A DNA stretch of 64,000 bases from Streptomyces sp. NBC_00708 (GCA_036226585.1 CP108997.1:4154001-4218000), one strand, 5' to 3'. Positions 1 through 7,639 are shown, counted from the first letter of the stretch. Translations and numbers: made by a program. The notes: generated by a model from the letters alone, not told the origin.

Positions 1-266
1 CCACCGCCGTGATCAACCGGGACGCGTCCGTCTACGCGGAGCCGGACGAACTGGACCTCGGGCGCGAGGCGCGGGGCCATGTGGCGTTCGGCTTCGGCAT
101 CCACCAGTGCCTGGGCCAGAACCTCGCCCGCGCCGAACTGGAGATCGCGCTGCCCGCTCTCTTCCGCCGCCTGCCGGGCCTGCGGCTCGCGGTCGAACCG
201 GAGGAGATCCCGGTCAAGCCGGGCGACACGATCCAGGGCCTGCTGGAACTGCCGGTGACCTGGTGA
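1..266 (+). CDS. cytochrome P450, C-terminal part (5' end outside window)
   Basis: The open frame enters from the left edge and ends at TGA 264-266, so only about the last 87 residues are present. The heme-binding loop FGFGIHQCLGQ is intact; the axial cysteine codon is at 108-110. After it comes the usual P450 helix-L segment (LARAELEIAL) and the C-terminal strand region. This class of bacterial P450 hydroxylates small substrates and takes electrons from a small ferredoxin, which is exactly what the next gene encodes 17 bases downstream. The substrate cannot be inferred from this fragment. The family call is secure. Confidence 0.95.
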   Translation, partial: TAVINRDASVYAEPDELDLGREARGHVAFGFGIHQCLGQNLARAELEIALPALFRRLPGLRLAVEPEEIPVKPGDTIQGLLELPVTW

Positions 267-283
267 AGGGGGAGGGGACCGCC

Positions 284-490
284 ATGCGGATCGACATCGA
301 CAAGGACGTGTGCATCGGCGCCGGGCAGTGCGCCCTGGCCGCGCCGAAGGTGTTCACCCAGGACGACGACGGCCTGAGCGAACTCCTGCCGGAGGCGGAG
401 CCGGGCCCGATGGTGGCGGAGGCGGTACGGGCGTGCCCGGTGGGGGCGATCAGGGCGGGCGGCGACCCCGGCCTGCCCGGCGTTCGATGA
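284..490 (+). CDS. P450-associated [3Fe-4S] ferredoxin
   Basis: A 68-residue acidic ferredoxin. Cluster ligands are Cys10, Cys16 and Cys51 (CIGAGQC, then CP); the position that holds the fourth cysteine in 4Fe-4S proteins is alanine, which is the usual signature of single [3Fe-4S] ferredoxins that feed actinobacterial P450s. The ATG at 284 is chosen because it is preceded by GGGGGAGGGG and because the fold begins right at MRIDIDKD. It lies 17 bases after the P450 gene on the same strand and is probably co-transcribed with it as its redox partner. The C-terminal dozen residues are Gly/Pro-rich and probably unstructured. Confidence 0.93.
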   Translation: MRIDIDKDVCIGAGQCALAAPKVFTQDDDGLSELLPEAEPGPMVAEAVRACPVGAIRAGGDPGLPGVR

Positions 491-580
491 CGGAACCGTT
501 GCCCCGGTGGGCGCTGCACCGGGGTTTCGGGTTCGCCCGATGACCGTCTTCGTCCTCCGGTGCCGGACGGGCCGGGTGTG
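480..580. repeat. degenerate copy of the intergenic GACGGAACCG / CCGGACGGGC repeat
   Basis: Between the ferredoxin and the convergent oxidase gene there is GATGACGGAACCG (487-499) and later CCGATGACC and GCCGGACGGGCC (561-572). The same words occur in the four clear repeat copies at 5948-6205. This copy is decayed and has no perfect stem; it probably marks the end of the ferredoxin transcript. Confidence 0.4.
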
Positions 581-584
581 CCGC

Positions 585-1283
585 TCACGGCCACAGCCGC
601 TCGCGCTCCCACGCCCCCGCCCCCGTCGCCGGGTCCGCCGTGCGGCGGTACCGCAGGCGGACGTGGCGGCGGCGGGCGTCGCCCTGGAAGAACTCCGCCT
701 CGCGCGGCTCGACCACGTACCGCGTCCAGCTCGCCACCTCCGCGTCCGGCTCCTCGCGTGCCCGGTCCCAGGCGGCGTCGGAGGCGCGGGCGAGGTCGGC
801 CGGTGAGTCCAGGATCTCGCTCTGGTGCCCGACCAGGGCGGAAGCGAGGGCCCCGGTCGAGCGGGCGTGCAGGTCGGCGGCGCTCTCGGCGGTGGGGCAC
901 GCCGTGACGGCGCCCCGGACGCGGACCTGGCGGCCCTGGGCCGGCCAGTAGAAGCCGAGCGCGGCGTACGGGCGGGCGGCGAGCTGGCCGCCCTTCGCGC
1001 TGGTGGAATGCGTGGCGAAGTGCCAGCCGCGCTCGTCCACGTCGTGCAGCATCAGCGTCCGTACGTCGGGCAGGCCGTCGGCGTCCGCGGTGGCCAGGTG
1101 CATGGTGTGCGGCTCGGCCTGCCCGGCGGCGACGGCCTCGGCGAACCAGTCGAAGAAGAGGGCGTGCGGTGTGGGCGGCGCGCCCTCCGGGCCGAAGGCG
1201 GGGAGATCGGTGTCCCAGACGCGCTGGGCGTGCAGCAGATCGAGGAAGGACTGCCGGGCGACGGGATCGAGTGCGTCGGTCAT
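585..1283 (-). CDS. pyridoxamine 5'-phosphate oxidase family protein (PdxH-like)
   Basis: A 232-residue protein of the split-barrel FMN-binding PNPOx family. Visible signatures are RTLMLHDVD followed by the SAKGGQL phosphate/FMN segment, the FYWP strand, and a C-terminal EFFQG...RRHVRLRYRR block corresponding to the PdxH C-terminal domain that contacts the substrate phosphate. Such enzymes oxidise pyridoxamine or pyridoxine phosphate to PLP, but many actinobacterial paralogues act on other substrates, so the exact reaction is open. Start ATG 1283 is preceded by TAGCGT seven bases upstream on the minus strand, fitting a leaderless transcript. It is divergent from the small gene at 1306. Confidence 0.85.
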   Translation of the reverse strand: MTDALDPVARQSFLDLLHAQRVWDTDLPAFGPEGAPPTPHALFFDWFAEAVAAGQAEPHTMHLATADADGLPDVRTLMLHDVDERGWHFATHSTSAKGGQLAARPYAALGFYWPAQGRQVRVRGAVTACPTAESAADLHARSTGALASALVGHQSEILDSPADLARASDAAWDRAREEPDAEVASWTRYVVEPREAEFFQGDARRRHVRLRYRRTADPATGAGAWERERLWP

Positions 1284-1305
1284 ACGGCCGACGCTACGCT
1301 GAAGC
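1284..1305. promoter_or_regulatory. divergent leaderless promoters with overlapping -10 hexamers
   Basis: Only 22 bases separate two divergent start codons. On the plus strand TACGCT (1295-1300) lies 5 bases before ATG 1306. On the minus strand TAGCGT (plus positions 1291-1296) lies 7 bases before ATG 1283. Both fit the Streptomyces -10 consensus TANNNT, and they share two base pairs. Transcription would start at or next to each start codon. No convincing -35 elements were identified. Confidence 0.5.
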
Positions 1306-1449
1306 ATGGAACCGAGCGCCGAGGAGCTGGTGACCGAGCACGGGCAGTTGCCCCGCGTGGACAGCGCGCTCATGCGCCGCGAGGCGGACGCGTTCTTCGG
1401 CGGCGAGGACCGCGTCGGGGACGAGAATCCCTGGGGCTCCGCCGGGTGA
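1306..1449 (+). CDS. hypothetical 47-residue protein
   Basis: A short frame from ATG 1306 to TGA 1447-1449 coding MEPSAEELVTEHGQLPRVDS and on, with an acidic, helical-looking sequence ending in ENPWGSAG. Forty-four of its 48 codons end in G or C, which is the coding signature of this genome and is not expected for a chance frame. A -10-like TACGCT sits five bases upstream, and a perfect 15-bp terminator hairpin follows at 1480-1513. No domain is recognised and no function is proposed. Confidence 0.55.
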   Translation: MEPSAEELVTEHGQLPRVDSALMRREADAFFGGEDRVGDENPWGSAG

Positions 1450-1479
1450 CGGCCGACGCCGCGCCCCGGTCCGGATACG

Positions 1480-1513
1480 CCGACGGCGGACCACAGGCGT
1501 GGTCCGCCGTCGG
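1480..1513. terminator. bidirectional terminator hairpin
   Basis: A perfect 15-bp inverted repeat, arms 1480-1494 (CCGACGGCGGACCAC) and 1499-1513, with a 4-base loop. It lies between the small plus-strand gene and the minus-strand TetR gene, so it can end transcription from both sides. Confidence 0.85.
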
Positions 1514-1569
1514 TGAGACAGGACCTGGGGGCGCCGGGATCACCGCGCGTCGCCCCAGCGGGGTGCGCG

Positions 1570-2217
1570 CTACTTCGTGGGCTTCTTGCCGGTGATGCCG
1601 AGGTGCACCAACAGGGCGAGGTTCGGCTTGAGTTCGGCCTGCTTGACGCCCCAGGCGGTGAAGCCCTTCTGGTGCGAGGCGACACCGGCGAGCATGACGA
1701 CCAGGGAGCCCGCCATCGCGGCGGCGCTGACGTCCTTGTCGACCTTGCCCTTGGCCTGCAGCTCCTTCACGGACTCGGTGAGGGAGCCGGTGACGGAGTT
1801 GAGGATCTTCATGCGGATCTTGTTGAACCGCTTGTCGCCCTCGGCCGCCCCGAGGTCGATCACGCGCAGGATCGCGTCGTTGCGCCGCCAGAAGTCGAGG
1901 AATCCCTCCACGAGTTGTTCGGAGGTCTGCCAGCCCGACTTGCCGACCCAGGAGCGTCCGGCGACCAGTTCGGTCATTCCGGCACCCTCCTTCGCCACGT
2001 CTTCGGCGAGTTCGAGAACGGCGCCCTCGACGTCGGGGAAGTACTGGTAGAAAGTCGCGGGTGAAGTCCCCGCCTTCCGGGCGACGTCGATGACTTTGAC
2101 GTCCCGGTACGGCGAGGAGCTGAGCATCTCGCTGAGGCAGTCGAGCAGCTTCTGCCGCGTCGCCTGACCGCGCCGACCGGCCACGCGGCCGTCGACGGTG
2201 CGTACTTGTCCTGTCAT
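1570..2217 (-). CDS. TetR family transcriptional regulator
   Basis: A 215-residue regulator. The N-terminal helix-turn-helix is seen in RQKLLDCLSEML...VKVIDVARKAGTSPATFYQYF (about residues 20-58), the canonical TetR arrangement; the rest is an all-helical ligand/dimer domain with no family-specific motif. ATG 2217 has no Shine-Dalgarno sequence, but TAAGCT lies six bases upstream, so the mRNA may be leaderless. It is divergent from the VOC protein and AfsK-like kinase genes. From memory, a TetR gene also lies near afsK in S. coelicolor, which agrees with the locus assignment. The ligand is unknown. Confidence 0.93.
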   Translation of the reverse strand: MTGQVRTVDGRVAGRRGQATRQKLLDCLSEMLSSSPYRDVKVIDVARKAGTSPATFYQYFPDVEGAVLELAEDVAKEGAGMTELVAGRSWVGKSGWQTSEQLVEGFLDFWRRNDAILRVIDLGAAEGDKRFNKIRMKILNSVTGSLTESVKELQAKGKVDKDVSAAAMAGSLVVMLAGVASHQKGFTAWGVKQAELKPNLALLVHLGITGKKPTK

Positions 2218-2349
2218 GCCGTCAGCTTACCGACGGGTGATCGGAGCGCGATTCGGCCGAAGCAAATGGGGAATGGGGCCCGCCCCGGCCCCGCTCCGGC
2301 CCCCTCCGGCCCCGCGTTGCCCACAGTGTGATGAGTGTTATTAACAGCC

Positions 2350-2376
2350 TGTGGATAACTTCGGTGGATAACTTTC
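2350..2376. repeat. tandem 13-bp repeat containing DnaA-box-like TGTGGATAA
   Basis: GTGGATAACTTCG (2351-2363) is followed directly by GTGGATAACTTTC (2364-2376). The first copy with the preceding T reads TGTGGATAA, the reverse complement of the strong DnaA box TTATCCACA; the second differs only in its first base. They lie in the 272-bp divergent region between the TetR and VOC genes. They may be DnaA-binding sites used for regulation or titration rather than an origin. Confidence 0.45.
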
Positions 2377-2439
2377 GAACCCGCGTTCGCTTCGGAGGGT
2401 CCGGGGAGGTTCCGGGACGCGCCCCGTGCGGCACGAAGC

Positions 2440-2463
2440 TACCGTGAGTGTGACGGGCGTCAC
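2440..2463 (+). promoter_or_regulatory. putative promoter with Crp-like site before the VOC/AfsK genes
   Basis: TACCGT (2440-2445) fits a -10 hexamer. Immediately downstream GTGACGGGCGTCAC (2450-2463) is a perfect 5-4-5 inverted repeat and matches GTG-N6-GNCAC, the site described for Streptomyces Crp. Placed at the expected transcription start it would repress. The match is short and could be chance. Confidence 0.35.
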
Positions 2464-2488
2464 CATGACGACGGAAGGATCCGGGCCC

Positions 2489-3286
2489 ATGGCCGCATTC
2501 GCGCAGTCCGCACCGTGCTGGGTGGATGTACAGCTCCCCGACCTGGAGGCGGGCAAGCGCTTCTACGGCGAGCTGTTCGGCTGGACCTTCCGGCCGGACG
2601 GCCCCCGCGCCGACGCCCTCAGCGACGGCAGGCTCGTCGCCGCGCTGGCCGCGAAGAAGGACGGCCGGATGCCGACCGCCTGGGGCGTCTACTTCGCGAC
2701 CGACGACATCAAGGCGTCCGTCGCCCGGGTCCGCGCGGCCGGCGGCCAGGTGATCATCGAACCGGTCGCGGCCGGCCGGGACGGGGTGCTCGCCCAGGCC
2801 GCCGACCCGGCCGGCGCGGTCTTCGGCCTCTGGCAGGCCGGCGAGCGCGCGGGCTTCCGGAAGCAGAACGAACCCGGCTCCTTCTGCTGGACCGAGGTCC
2901 ACACCCGGTCCAAGGAGCGCGTCGACCCCTTCTACGAGGAGGTCTTCGGCTTCCGCTGCGCGGACGTCGACGACTCGCCCCCGGACGTCCCGGACACCGA
3001 CGAGCGCCGCGTCGACTTCCGTACGTGGTCCCCGCCCGGCACCGAACCGGGCCCCGACACGGCGGTCGGCGGGCGCAGCGTCATCACGGACGCGTTCCCG
3101 GCCGAGCTGCCCAGCCACTTCCTGAACTACTTCAACGTCGCGGACTGCGACGAGACGGTGCGGACCGTCCAGCGGCTCGGCGGCCGGGTCACCGAACCCC
3201 CGCTGGACATCCCCTACGGGCGGATGGCGGTCCTCCAGGACGACCAGGGCGCCGAGTTCGCCGTACTTCAGGAGCCTGTGTCCTGA
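2489..3286 (+). CDS. two-domain VOC (glyoxalase/bleomycin-resistance fold) protein, possible KbpA counterpart
   Basis: A 265-residue protein with two tandem vicinal-oxygen-chelate modules: residues 1-125 (PCWVDVQLPDLEAGKRFYGELFGW) and about 135-262 (FCWTEVHTRSKERVDPFYEEVFGF ... HFLNYFNVADCDETVRTVQRLGG). VOC folds serve as metalloenzymes or as ligand or protein-binding modules. ATG 2489 is preferred (GGAAGG 11 bases upstream; start at the fold edge), but ATG 2465 in the same frame is possible. It directly precedes the AfsK-like kinase. In S. coelicolor an AfsK-binding inhibitor, KbpA, has been reported of about this size; I recall it being encoded next to afsK, so this gene is a candidate for that role, unproven here. 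Confidence 0.85.
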   Translation: MAAFAQSAPCWVDVQLPDLEAGKRFYGELFGWTFRPDGPRADALSDGRLVAALAAKKDGRMPTAWGVYFATDDIKASVARVRAAGGQVIIEPVAAGRDGVLAQAADPAGAVFGLWQAGERAGFRKQNEPGSFCWTEVHTRSKERVDPFYEEVFGFRCADVDDSPPDVPDTDERRVDFRTWSPPGTEPGPDTAVGGRSVITDAFPAELPSHFLNYFNVADCDETVRTVQRLGGRVTEPPLDIPYGRMAVLQDDQGAEFAVLQEPVS

Positions 3287-3457
3287 TACGGGCGGAGTGG
3301 CACGGGACACCCCGATCCGCCCCCGGGTTCGCAACCGGGGCCCCGGCCAGGAACAATCGGGGTGCGCGCCGCCGGGGGCGCCAGTGATGAGACGCTGCAC
3401 ACGGCGGGATTTTCGCGGACCTCGTGCCCTGAGGTCCGTACGGGGAGGTGGCAAGTA

Positions 3458-5905
3458 GTGGAGCAGCTGACGCAGCACGACCCGAGGCGGATCGGCCCCT
3501 TCGAGGTGCTGGCACGGCTCGGGGCCGGCGGCATGGGGCTGGTCTATCTGGCCCGGTCGGCGTCCGGCCGACGGGTGGCGATCAAGACCGTCCGTACGGA
3601 ACTGGCCGAGGACCAGCTGTTCCGGGTGCGTTTCACGCGCGAGGTGGAGGCCGCACGCGCCGTGAGCGGCTTCTACACGGCCGCCGTCGTCGACGCCGAC
3701 CCGCGCGCCGCCGTGCCGTGGCTCGCCACCGCGTACGTGCCGGCCCCCTCGCTCGAAGAGATCGTGAACGAGTGCGGGCCGATGCCGACCCAGGCGGTGC
3801 GCTGGCTGGCGGCGGGCATCGCGGAGGCCCTGCAGTCCATCCACGGGGCGCAGCTCGTCCACCGCGACATGAAGCCGTCGAACGTGCTCGTCGTGGAGGA
3901 CGGCCCCCGGGTCATCGACTTCGGCATCGCCTCCGGCGTCTCCAACACCCGGCTCACCATGACCAACGTGGCCGTCGGCACGCCGGCGTACATGTCGCCG
4001 GAGCAGGCGCGGGACTCGCGGAGCGTGACGGGGGCCAGCGACATCTTCTCGCTCGGCTCGACGCTCGTGTTCGCCGCGACGGGCCATGCGCCGTACCGGG
4101 GGGCCAACCCGGTCGAGACGGTGTTCATGCTGCTGCGCGAGGGGCCCGACCTCTCCGGGCTGCCGGACGACCTGCGCCCGCTGATCGACTCCTGCATGCA
4201 GATGGACCCCTCGCTGCGGCCCAGCCCCGCCGATCTCCAGTCCCAGCTCGCCCCGCACCTCTTCGCCTCCGGCGGCGGTGACGACGACGGCGGTACGGCC
4301 TCCGCGTGGCTGCCGGCCGCCGCGACCGAGCTGATCGAGCGGCGCCGGGGCGGTGGCCGCACCGCGCCGCCGGTCACGCCGCCCGCCCCGGAGCCGGCGC
4401 GTCCGGCCGTTCCCCGCGCCCAGCCGTCCTCCGCGCGCCCCGGCCGGCCCCCTGCCGACGGCGGGCCGACCGCGCCCCACCAGCCGCCGGGCGCCGACTG
4501 GGACGGGCCCTGGCACAGCGGGGCCCCGGCCCGCCCGCCGGCCCCGCCCGCGCCGGTGCCCGACGCCGGGGGGCCGGTGCGGCTGACCGGCGCCCAGGTG
4601 CCGATCGGCCCAGGGCCCCGCGCCCAGGACGTCCGCGCCTCGGCCGCCGGTGCCGACGCCGGGCCCGCGACCGGCTGGGTCCGCCCGCCGGCCGGGGCCT
4701 CCGTGGCCGCCCCGGCCGCCCCCGTACCGCCGCCGGCGCAGGCCCCCGACAGCGGGCAGTCCGGGCCCGCACGGTGGCGGCCCTGGCGGTTCCGCATGTC
4801 CAACGACGTGTGGGGCACGCCGGTCGTCGTCGGCGACCTGCTCTACGTCACGTCCTTCGAGGTCCACGCGCTGGACACCGGCAACGGGCGGCGCCAGTTC
4901 AAGACCCGTGACGTCGCCTGGGCGATGGCCGTCGAGGGCGGCCGCATCCACGCGTCGGACGGCCCCTCCCTCTACGCCCTGGACGCCACCACCGGCGCCG
5001 AGCGGTGGCGCACGGGCACGGATGCCTGGGTATACGCGCTCAAGGCCGACCGGGGCACGGTCGTCACCGCGACCCGGGGCGGCGGCGTCCAGGCCTGGGA
5101 GGCGGCGACCGGCGAGAAGCTGTGGGACCTCACCGGCGCGCAGACGGACTTCGAGACGCCGGAGGGCGGGCCGGTCATCCACGACGGCACGGTCTACGTC
5201 TGGAAGGACGCCCGCCTCAAGGCCCTCGACGCCCGGACCGGTGCCGAGCGCTGGTCGTACCCCATCGGCGACGCGGCCTCCTGCGGCGGCGTCCCGGTCC
5301 GGGTGACCCCCGCGCCGGACGGCTATGTGTACGTCGCCGCCGGGACGCGGGTCCTCGCGGTGGACATCGGCTCCGGGCGCGTGCGCTGGCACTTCGAGTG
5401 CCCGGCGGTCTTCCTGTCCCCGCCCGCCTTCGCCCCGGGCCCGGCCGTCACCGGCGGCGGGGTCTACCTCGCGGACTACCTCGGTACGGTGTACGCCCTG
5501 GACGCCGCGACCGGCAAGGACCGCTGGCGCATCGCCACGGAGGCCCGCCAGTCGACGGAACCGGTGCTCGTGGTCGCGGGCAACGTCCATGTGGGCAGCG
5601 GCAGCGCGCTCTACACGCTCGACGCGGTCACCGGCACCCCGAAGTGGCGGTTCGCCGCCGGCGGTGAGGTGGTCGGCGCCCCCGTCGTCGCCGACGGCCG
5701 CGTCCACTTCGGCTCCGCGGACCACGTCCTGTACACGCTCGACGCCGCCGGCGGCCAGCTCCGCTGGAAGCTGGCCACGGGCGGCGAGATCACGGGCTCG
5801 CCCGTGGCCCAGGGGGGCGTGGTGTACGCGTGCAGCAAGGACCGCTGCGTGTACGCGCTGGACGCCCTGAAGGGCACGGGTACGGGCGCCCGCGCGCGGG
5901 CGTAG
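3458..5905 (+). CDS. afsK: Ser/Thr protein kinase with C-terminal PQQ-type propeller, AfsK-like
   Basis: An 815-residue cytoplasmic kinase. The catalytic domain is residues 14-275: P-loop LGAGGMG 21-27, Lys43, HRD 135-137, DFG 154-156 and SPE 180-182, so it should be active. A Pro/Ala-rich linker (about 300-470) leads to repeated propeller blades (GDLLYVTSFEVHALDTGNG, VYALDAATGKDRWR, LYTLDAVTGTPKWRF and others, 490-815). There is no membrane segment. This architecture and length match AfsK, which phosphorylates AfsR to switch on afsS and antibiotic production. GTG 3458 is chosen for the GGGGAGG nine bases upstream. The gene lies 2.2 kb from afsS-like and afsR-like genes, as in the known locus. 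Confidence 0.88.
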   Translation: MEQLTQHDPRRIGPFEVLARLGAGGMGLVYLARSASGRRVAIKTVRTELAEDQLFRVRFTREVEAARAVSGFYTAAVVDADPRAAVPWLATAYVPAPSLEEIVNECGPMPTQAVRWLAAGIAEALQSIHGAQLVHRDMKPSNVLVVEDGPRVIDFGIASGVSNTRLTMTNVAVGTPAYMSPEQARDSRSVTGASDIFSLGSTLVFAATGHAPYRGANPVETVFMLLREGPDLSGLPDDLRPLIDSCMQMDPSLRPSPADLQSQLAPHLFASGGGDDDGGTASAWLPAAATELIERRRGGGRTAPPVTPPAPEPARPAVPRAQPSSARPGRPPADGGPTAPHQPPGADWDGPWHSGAPARPPAPPAPVPDAGGPVRLTGAQVPIGPGPRAQDVRASAAGADAGPATGWVRPPAGASVAAPAAPVPPPAQAPDSGQSGPARWRPWRFRMSNDVWGTPVVVGDLLYVTSFEVHALDTGNGRRQFKTRDVAWAMAVEGGRIHASDGPSLYALDATTGAERWRTGTDAWVYALKADRGTVVTATRGGGVQAWEAATGEKLWDLTGAQTDFETPEGGPVIHDGTVYVWKDARLKALDARTGAERWSYPIGDAASCGGVPVRVTPAPDGYVYVAAGTRVLAVDIGSGRVRWHFECPAVFLSPPAFAPGPAVTGGGVYLADYLGTVYALDAATGKDRWRIATEARQSTEPVLVVAGNVHVGSGSALYTLDAVTGTPKWRFAAGGEVVGAPVVADGRVHFGSADHVLYTLDAAGGQLRWKLATGGEITGSPVAQGGVVYACSKDRCVYALDALKGTGTGARARA

Positions 5906-5947
5906 GTCTCCGGCCAGCCCGTCGGGCGCGCGTACGGACCGGGCAAA

Positions 5948-6205
5948 TCAAGCCCGTCCGGCGTTTGAGGACGGAACCGTGGCGCCGGTGTCGGGCGCGT
6001 GTGCGTGTGCGGACCGCCCATCTCCAGCCCGTCCGGCGTTTGAGGACGGAACCGTCGCTGGGGTGACCGGCGCCCCTGGGTTCGGGCCCGCCCGATGACC
6101 GGTTCCGTCCTCAATCGCCGGACGGGCTGGAATGGGCCGCCCCGGTCCAAGAGTGCCGCGCCCCCCGGCGCAAGGGTTCCGTCCTCAATCGCCGGACGGG
6201 CTGGG
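5948..6205. repeat. large imperfect inverted repeat made of four copies of a Streptomyces intergenic repeat
   Basis: Two forward copies of GCCCGTCCGGCGTTTGAGG plus ACGGAACCG begin near 5952 and 6027 (75 bases apart). Two reverse copies (CGGTTCCGTCCTCAATCGC plus CGGACGGGC) end near 6127 and 6202, again 75 apart. The DNA between the paired copies is also similar when one pair is inverted (GCGCCGG...GGACCG...CCCAT...CCAGCCCG). So 5948-6056 and 6099-6205 form roughly 107-base arms around a 42-base centre. The structure lies between convergent genes and probably terminates transcription both ways. Confidence 0.85.
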
Positions 6206-6829
6206 ATGTCCGCCGGACGGACGGGTCCCGGGAGCCCCCGGGGAGTCCGGGCGCGGCCCCGGGGAGTCCGGGGGAGGCCCCACGTAAGGGTCGTCGCCCT
6301 CCGGCTCCGGCCATGGGCTCGTCTGGACGGAGGGGCCCGGCTCCCGCGTGGGGGGCCACGTGTCCGGGTCCGAGGAGTCCGGCGCCGGGTACGGCCGCCC
6401 CCGGACACCGCCGCGCCCCGCCATCACCCCCGCCCCCAGCAGCATCAGCACACCCCCGCCCAGCGCCAGCGCCACGCCCACCCCCAGCCCCGAGCCGTCG
6501 CCCGCGACGGCCAGGCTGTCGGTGACCTCGAAGACGCGGACCATCCACAGCACCGTGAAGCCGAGGACCACCACGCCCGCCAGGGCGACCAGCGCGCGGG
6601 AGCGGAGCAGGACGGCCACCACCGTCACCACCGCCGCGCACAGGAACGGCAGCCAGAGGGAACCGAAAAGACTGCCGGGATGCGCCCCGGTGACACCGGT
6701 ACCGGTGAAGAGGTCACCCAGCCGGTAGTGCCGCCCGAGGCGGCCGTCGTACCAGTCACGGAAGGGGCTCAGCACGGCGGCCGCCGCTCCGGCGAGAGCG
6801 ACGACCGCACCGAGGACGTTGCGGATCAT
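6185..6829 (-). CDS. four-helix membrane protein of unknown function
   Basis: A 214-residue protein with four hydrophobic segments in its first 140 residues (ALAGAAAAVL, PFLCAAVVTVVAVLL, LVALAGVVVLGFTVLW, GVGVALALGGGVLMLLGAGV) and a Pro/Asp-rich cytoplasmic-type tail. No domain is recognised. ATG 6829 has GGAGG nine bases upstream. The final residues (about HPSPSGD) and the stop codon are encoded inside the rightmost copy of the intergenic repeat array, so the natural C-terminus may have been altered by repeat insertion. It is convergent with the AfsK-like gene. Confidence 0.75.
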   Translation of the reverse strand: MIRNVLGAVVALAGAAAAVLSPFRDWYDGRLGRHYRLGDLFTGTGVTGAHPGSLFGSLWLPFLCAAVVTVVAVLLRSRALVALAGVVVLGFTVLWMVRVFEVTDSLAVAGDGSGLGVGVALALGGGVLMLLGAGVMAGRGGVRGRPYPAPDSSDPDTWPPTREPGPSVQTSPWPEPEGDDPYVGPPPDSPGPRPDSPGAPGTRPSGGHPSPSGD

Positions 6830-7023
6830 CTCCGTACCTCCAGGAGCGCTCTCGCTCCGACGCTACGCCGCACGTGTGACACCCGCCACCAGACGGGCAC
6901 AAGACCGTGACAGGGCCATGACCGGCCCGCCGCCCATCCGCGCCATGCTGTGCGTTACGGTGCCGTGTCGCCCGGCCATCCGGCCGGCCACGGCAGAACA
7001 ACACACAATCGGGGGCGGAAGAG

Positions 7024-7572
7024 ATGCGACGGCAGCACATCAAGCTGACGGTGGTCCTGGTCGCGGTGGTACTCGCGCTCACCGGCTTCTCCAGTTCCAG
7101 CCACGGCGGCAAGAGCAAGAGCGGGAAGAGCCGGTCGAGCAGCCACAGCAGCGGCGGCGGATGCTCCAACTCCAAGAAGAGCAACGGCACGTACCACGAC
7201 ACGGACTCCGACTACGACGACGACTACAGCTCGTCGAGCGGCTCGTCGGGCTCCACGTACACCGACCCGACCCCCACGGCGACCGCGTCGGACGCACCGC
7301 AGGTGTACGTGTTCCGCTGCGCCCAGCCCGCCAAGGGCAAGCGCAAGGCGGTCACCGCGTCCACCGTCCGCCTGACCCCGGTCGCCTCCGGCACGCACAC
7401 CTACGAGGTCGACGTGTCCTTCCTGGACGCGGTGGGCAACGTGGTCGACACGGGCGAGGCGACCGTGGAGGCGGACTACGGCAGCACGAAGACCGTGAAC
7501 GTCCGGATGGACAGCCCGCGCACGGTGTCCCGCGTCAAGAAGTGCACGGTCACGGCCGAGCTGAGCTACTGA
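7024..7572 (+). CDS. small secreted Ser-rich protein, unknown function
   Basis: A 182-residue exported protein. A short signal peptide (MRRQHIKLTVVLVAVVLALTGF) is followed by a very Ser/Gly/Lys-rich segment with a Cys (GGGCSNSKKSNG), an acidic Asp/Tyr stretch (DSDYDDDY), a Ser-rich linker, and a compact C-terminal domain (about 95-182) beginning QVYVFRCAQPAKGKRK and ending RVKKCTVTAELSY. The two cysteines of that domain probably form a disulfide. No lipobox is present. GGGGGCGGAAGAG precedes the ATG. It lies divergent from the membrane protein and convergent with afsS; no function is assigned. Confidence 0.72.
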   Translation: MRRQHIKLTVVLVAVVLALTGFSSSSHGGKSKSGKSRSSSHSSGGGCSNSKKSNGTYHDTDSDYDDDYSSSSGSSGSTYTDPTPTATASDAPQVYVFRCAQPAKGKRKAVTASTVRLTPVASGTHTYEVDVSFLDAVGNVVDTGEATVEADYGSTKTVNVRMDSPRTVSRVKKCTVTAELSY

Positions 7573-7602
7573 GCGCACCGCGCGCAACGCGCGAAAACGC
7601 GG

Positions 7603-7639
7603 CGGCCGCGGCGGCTCCCCCTCCGCGCCGCCGCGGCCG
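7603..7639. terminator. terminator hairpin between convergent genes
   Basis: A perfect 12-bp stem, arms 7603-7614 (CGGCCGCGGCGG) and 7628-7639, with a 13-base loop. It separates the secreted-protein gene (+) from afsS (-). Confidence 0.7.

Noticed and set aside
2222..5725. Minus-strand open frame of 1167 codons
   Set aside because: It runs antisense to the VOC and kinase genes, has wrong codon bias and low-complexity Arg/Gly/Pro composition; such long shadow frames are expected at this GC content.
5948..6205. CRISPR-like array of regularly spaced repeats
   Set aside because: Only four copies, two in each orientation, with homologous spacers, and no cas genes; it is an inverted duplication of a common intergenic repeat.
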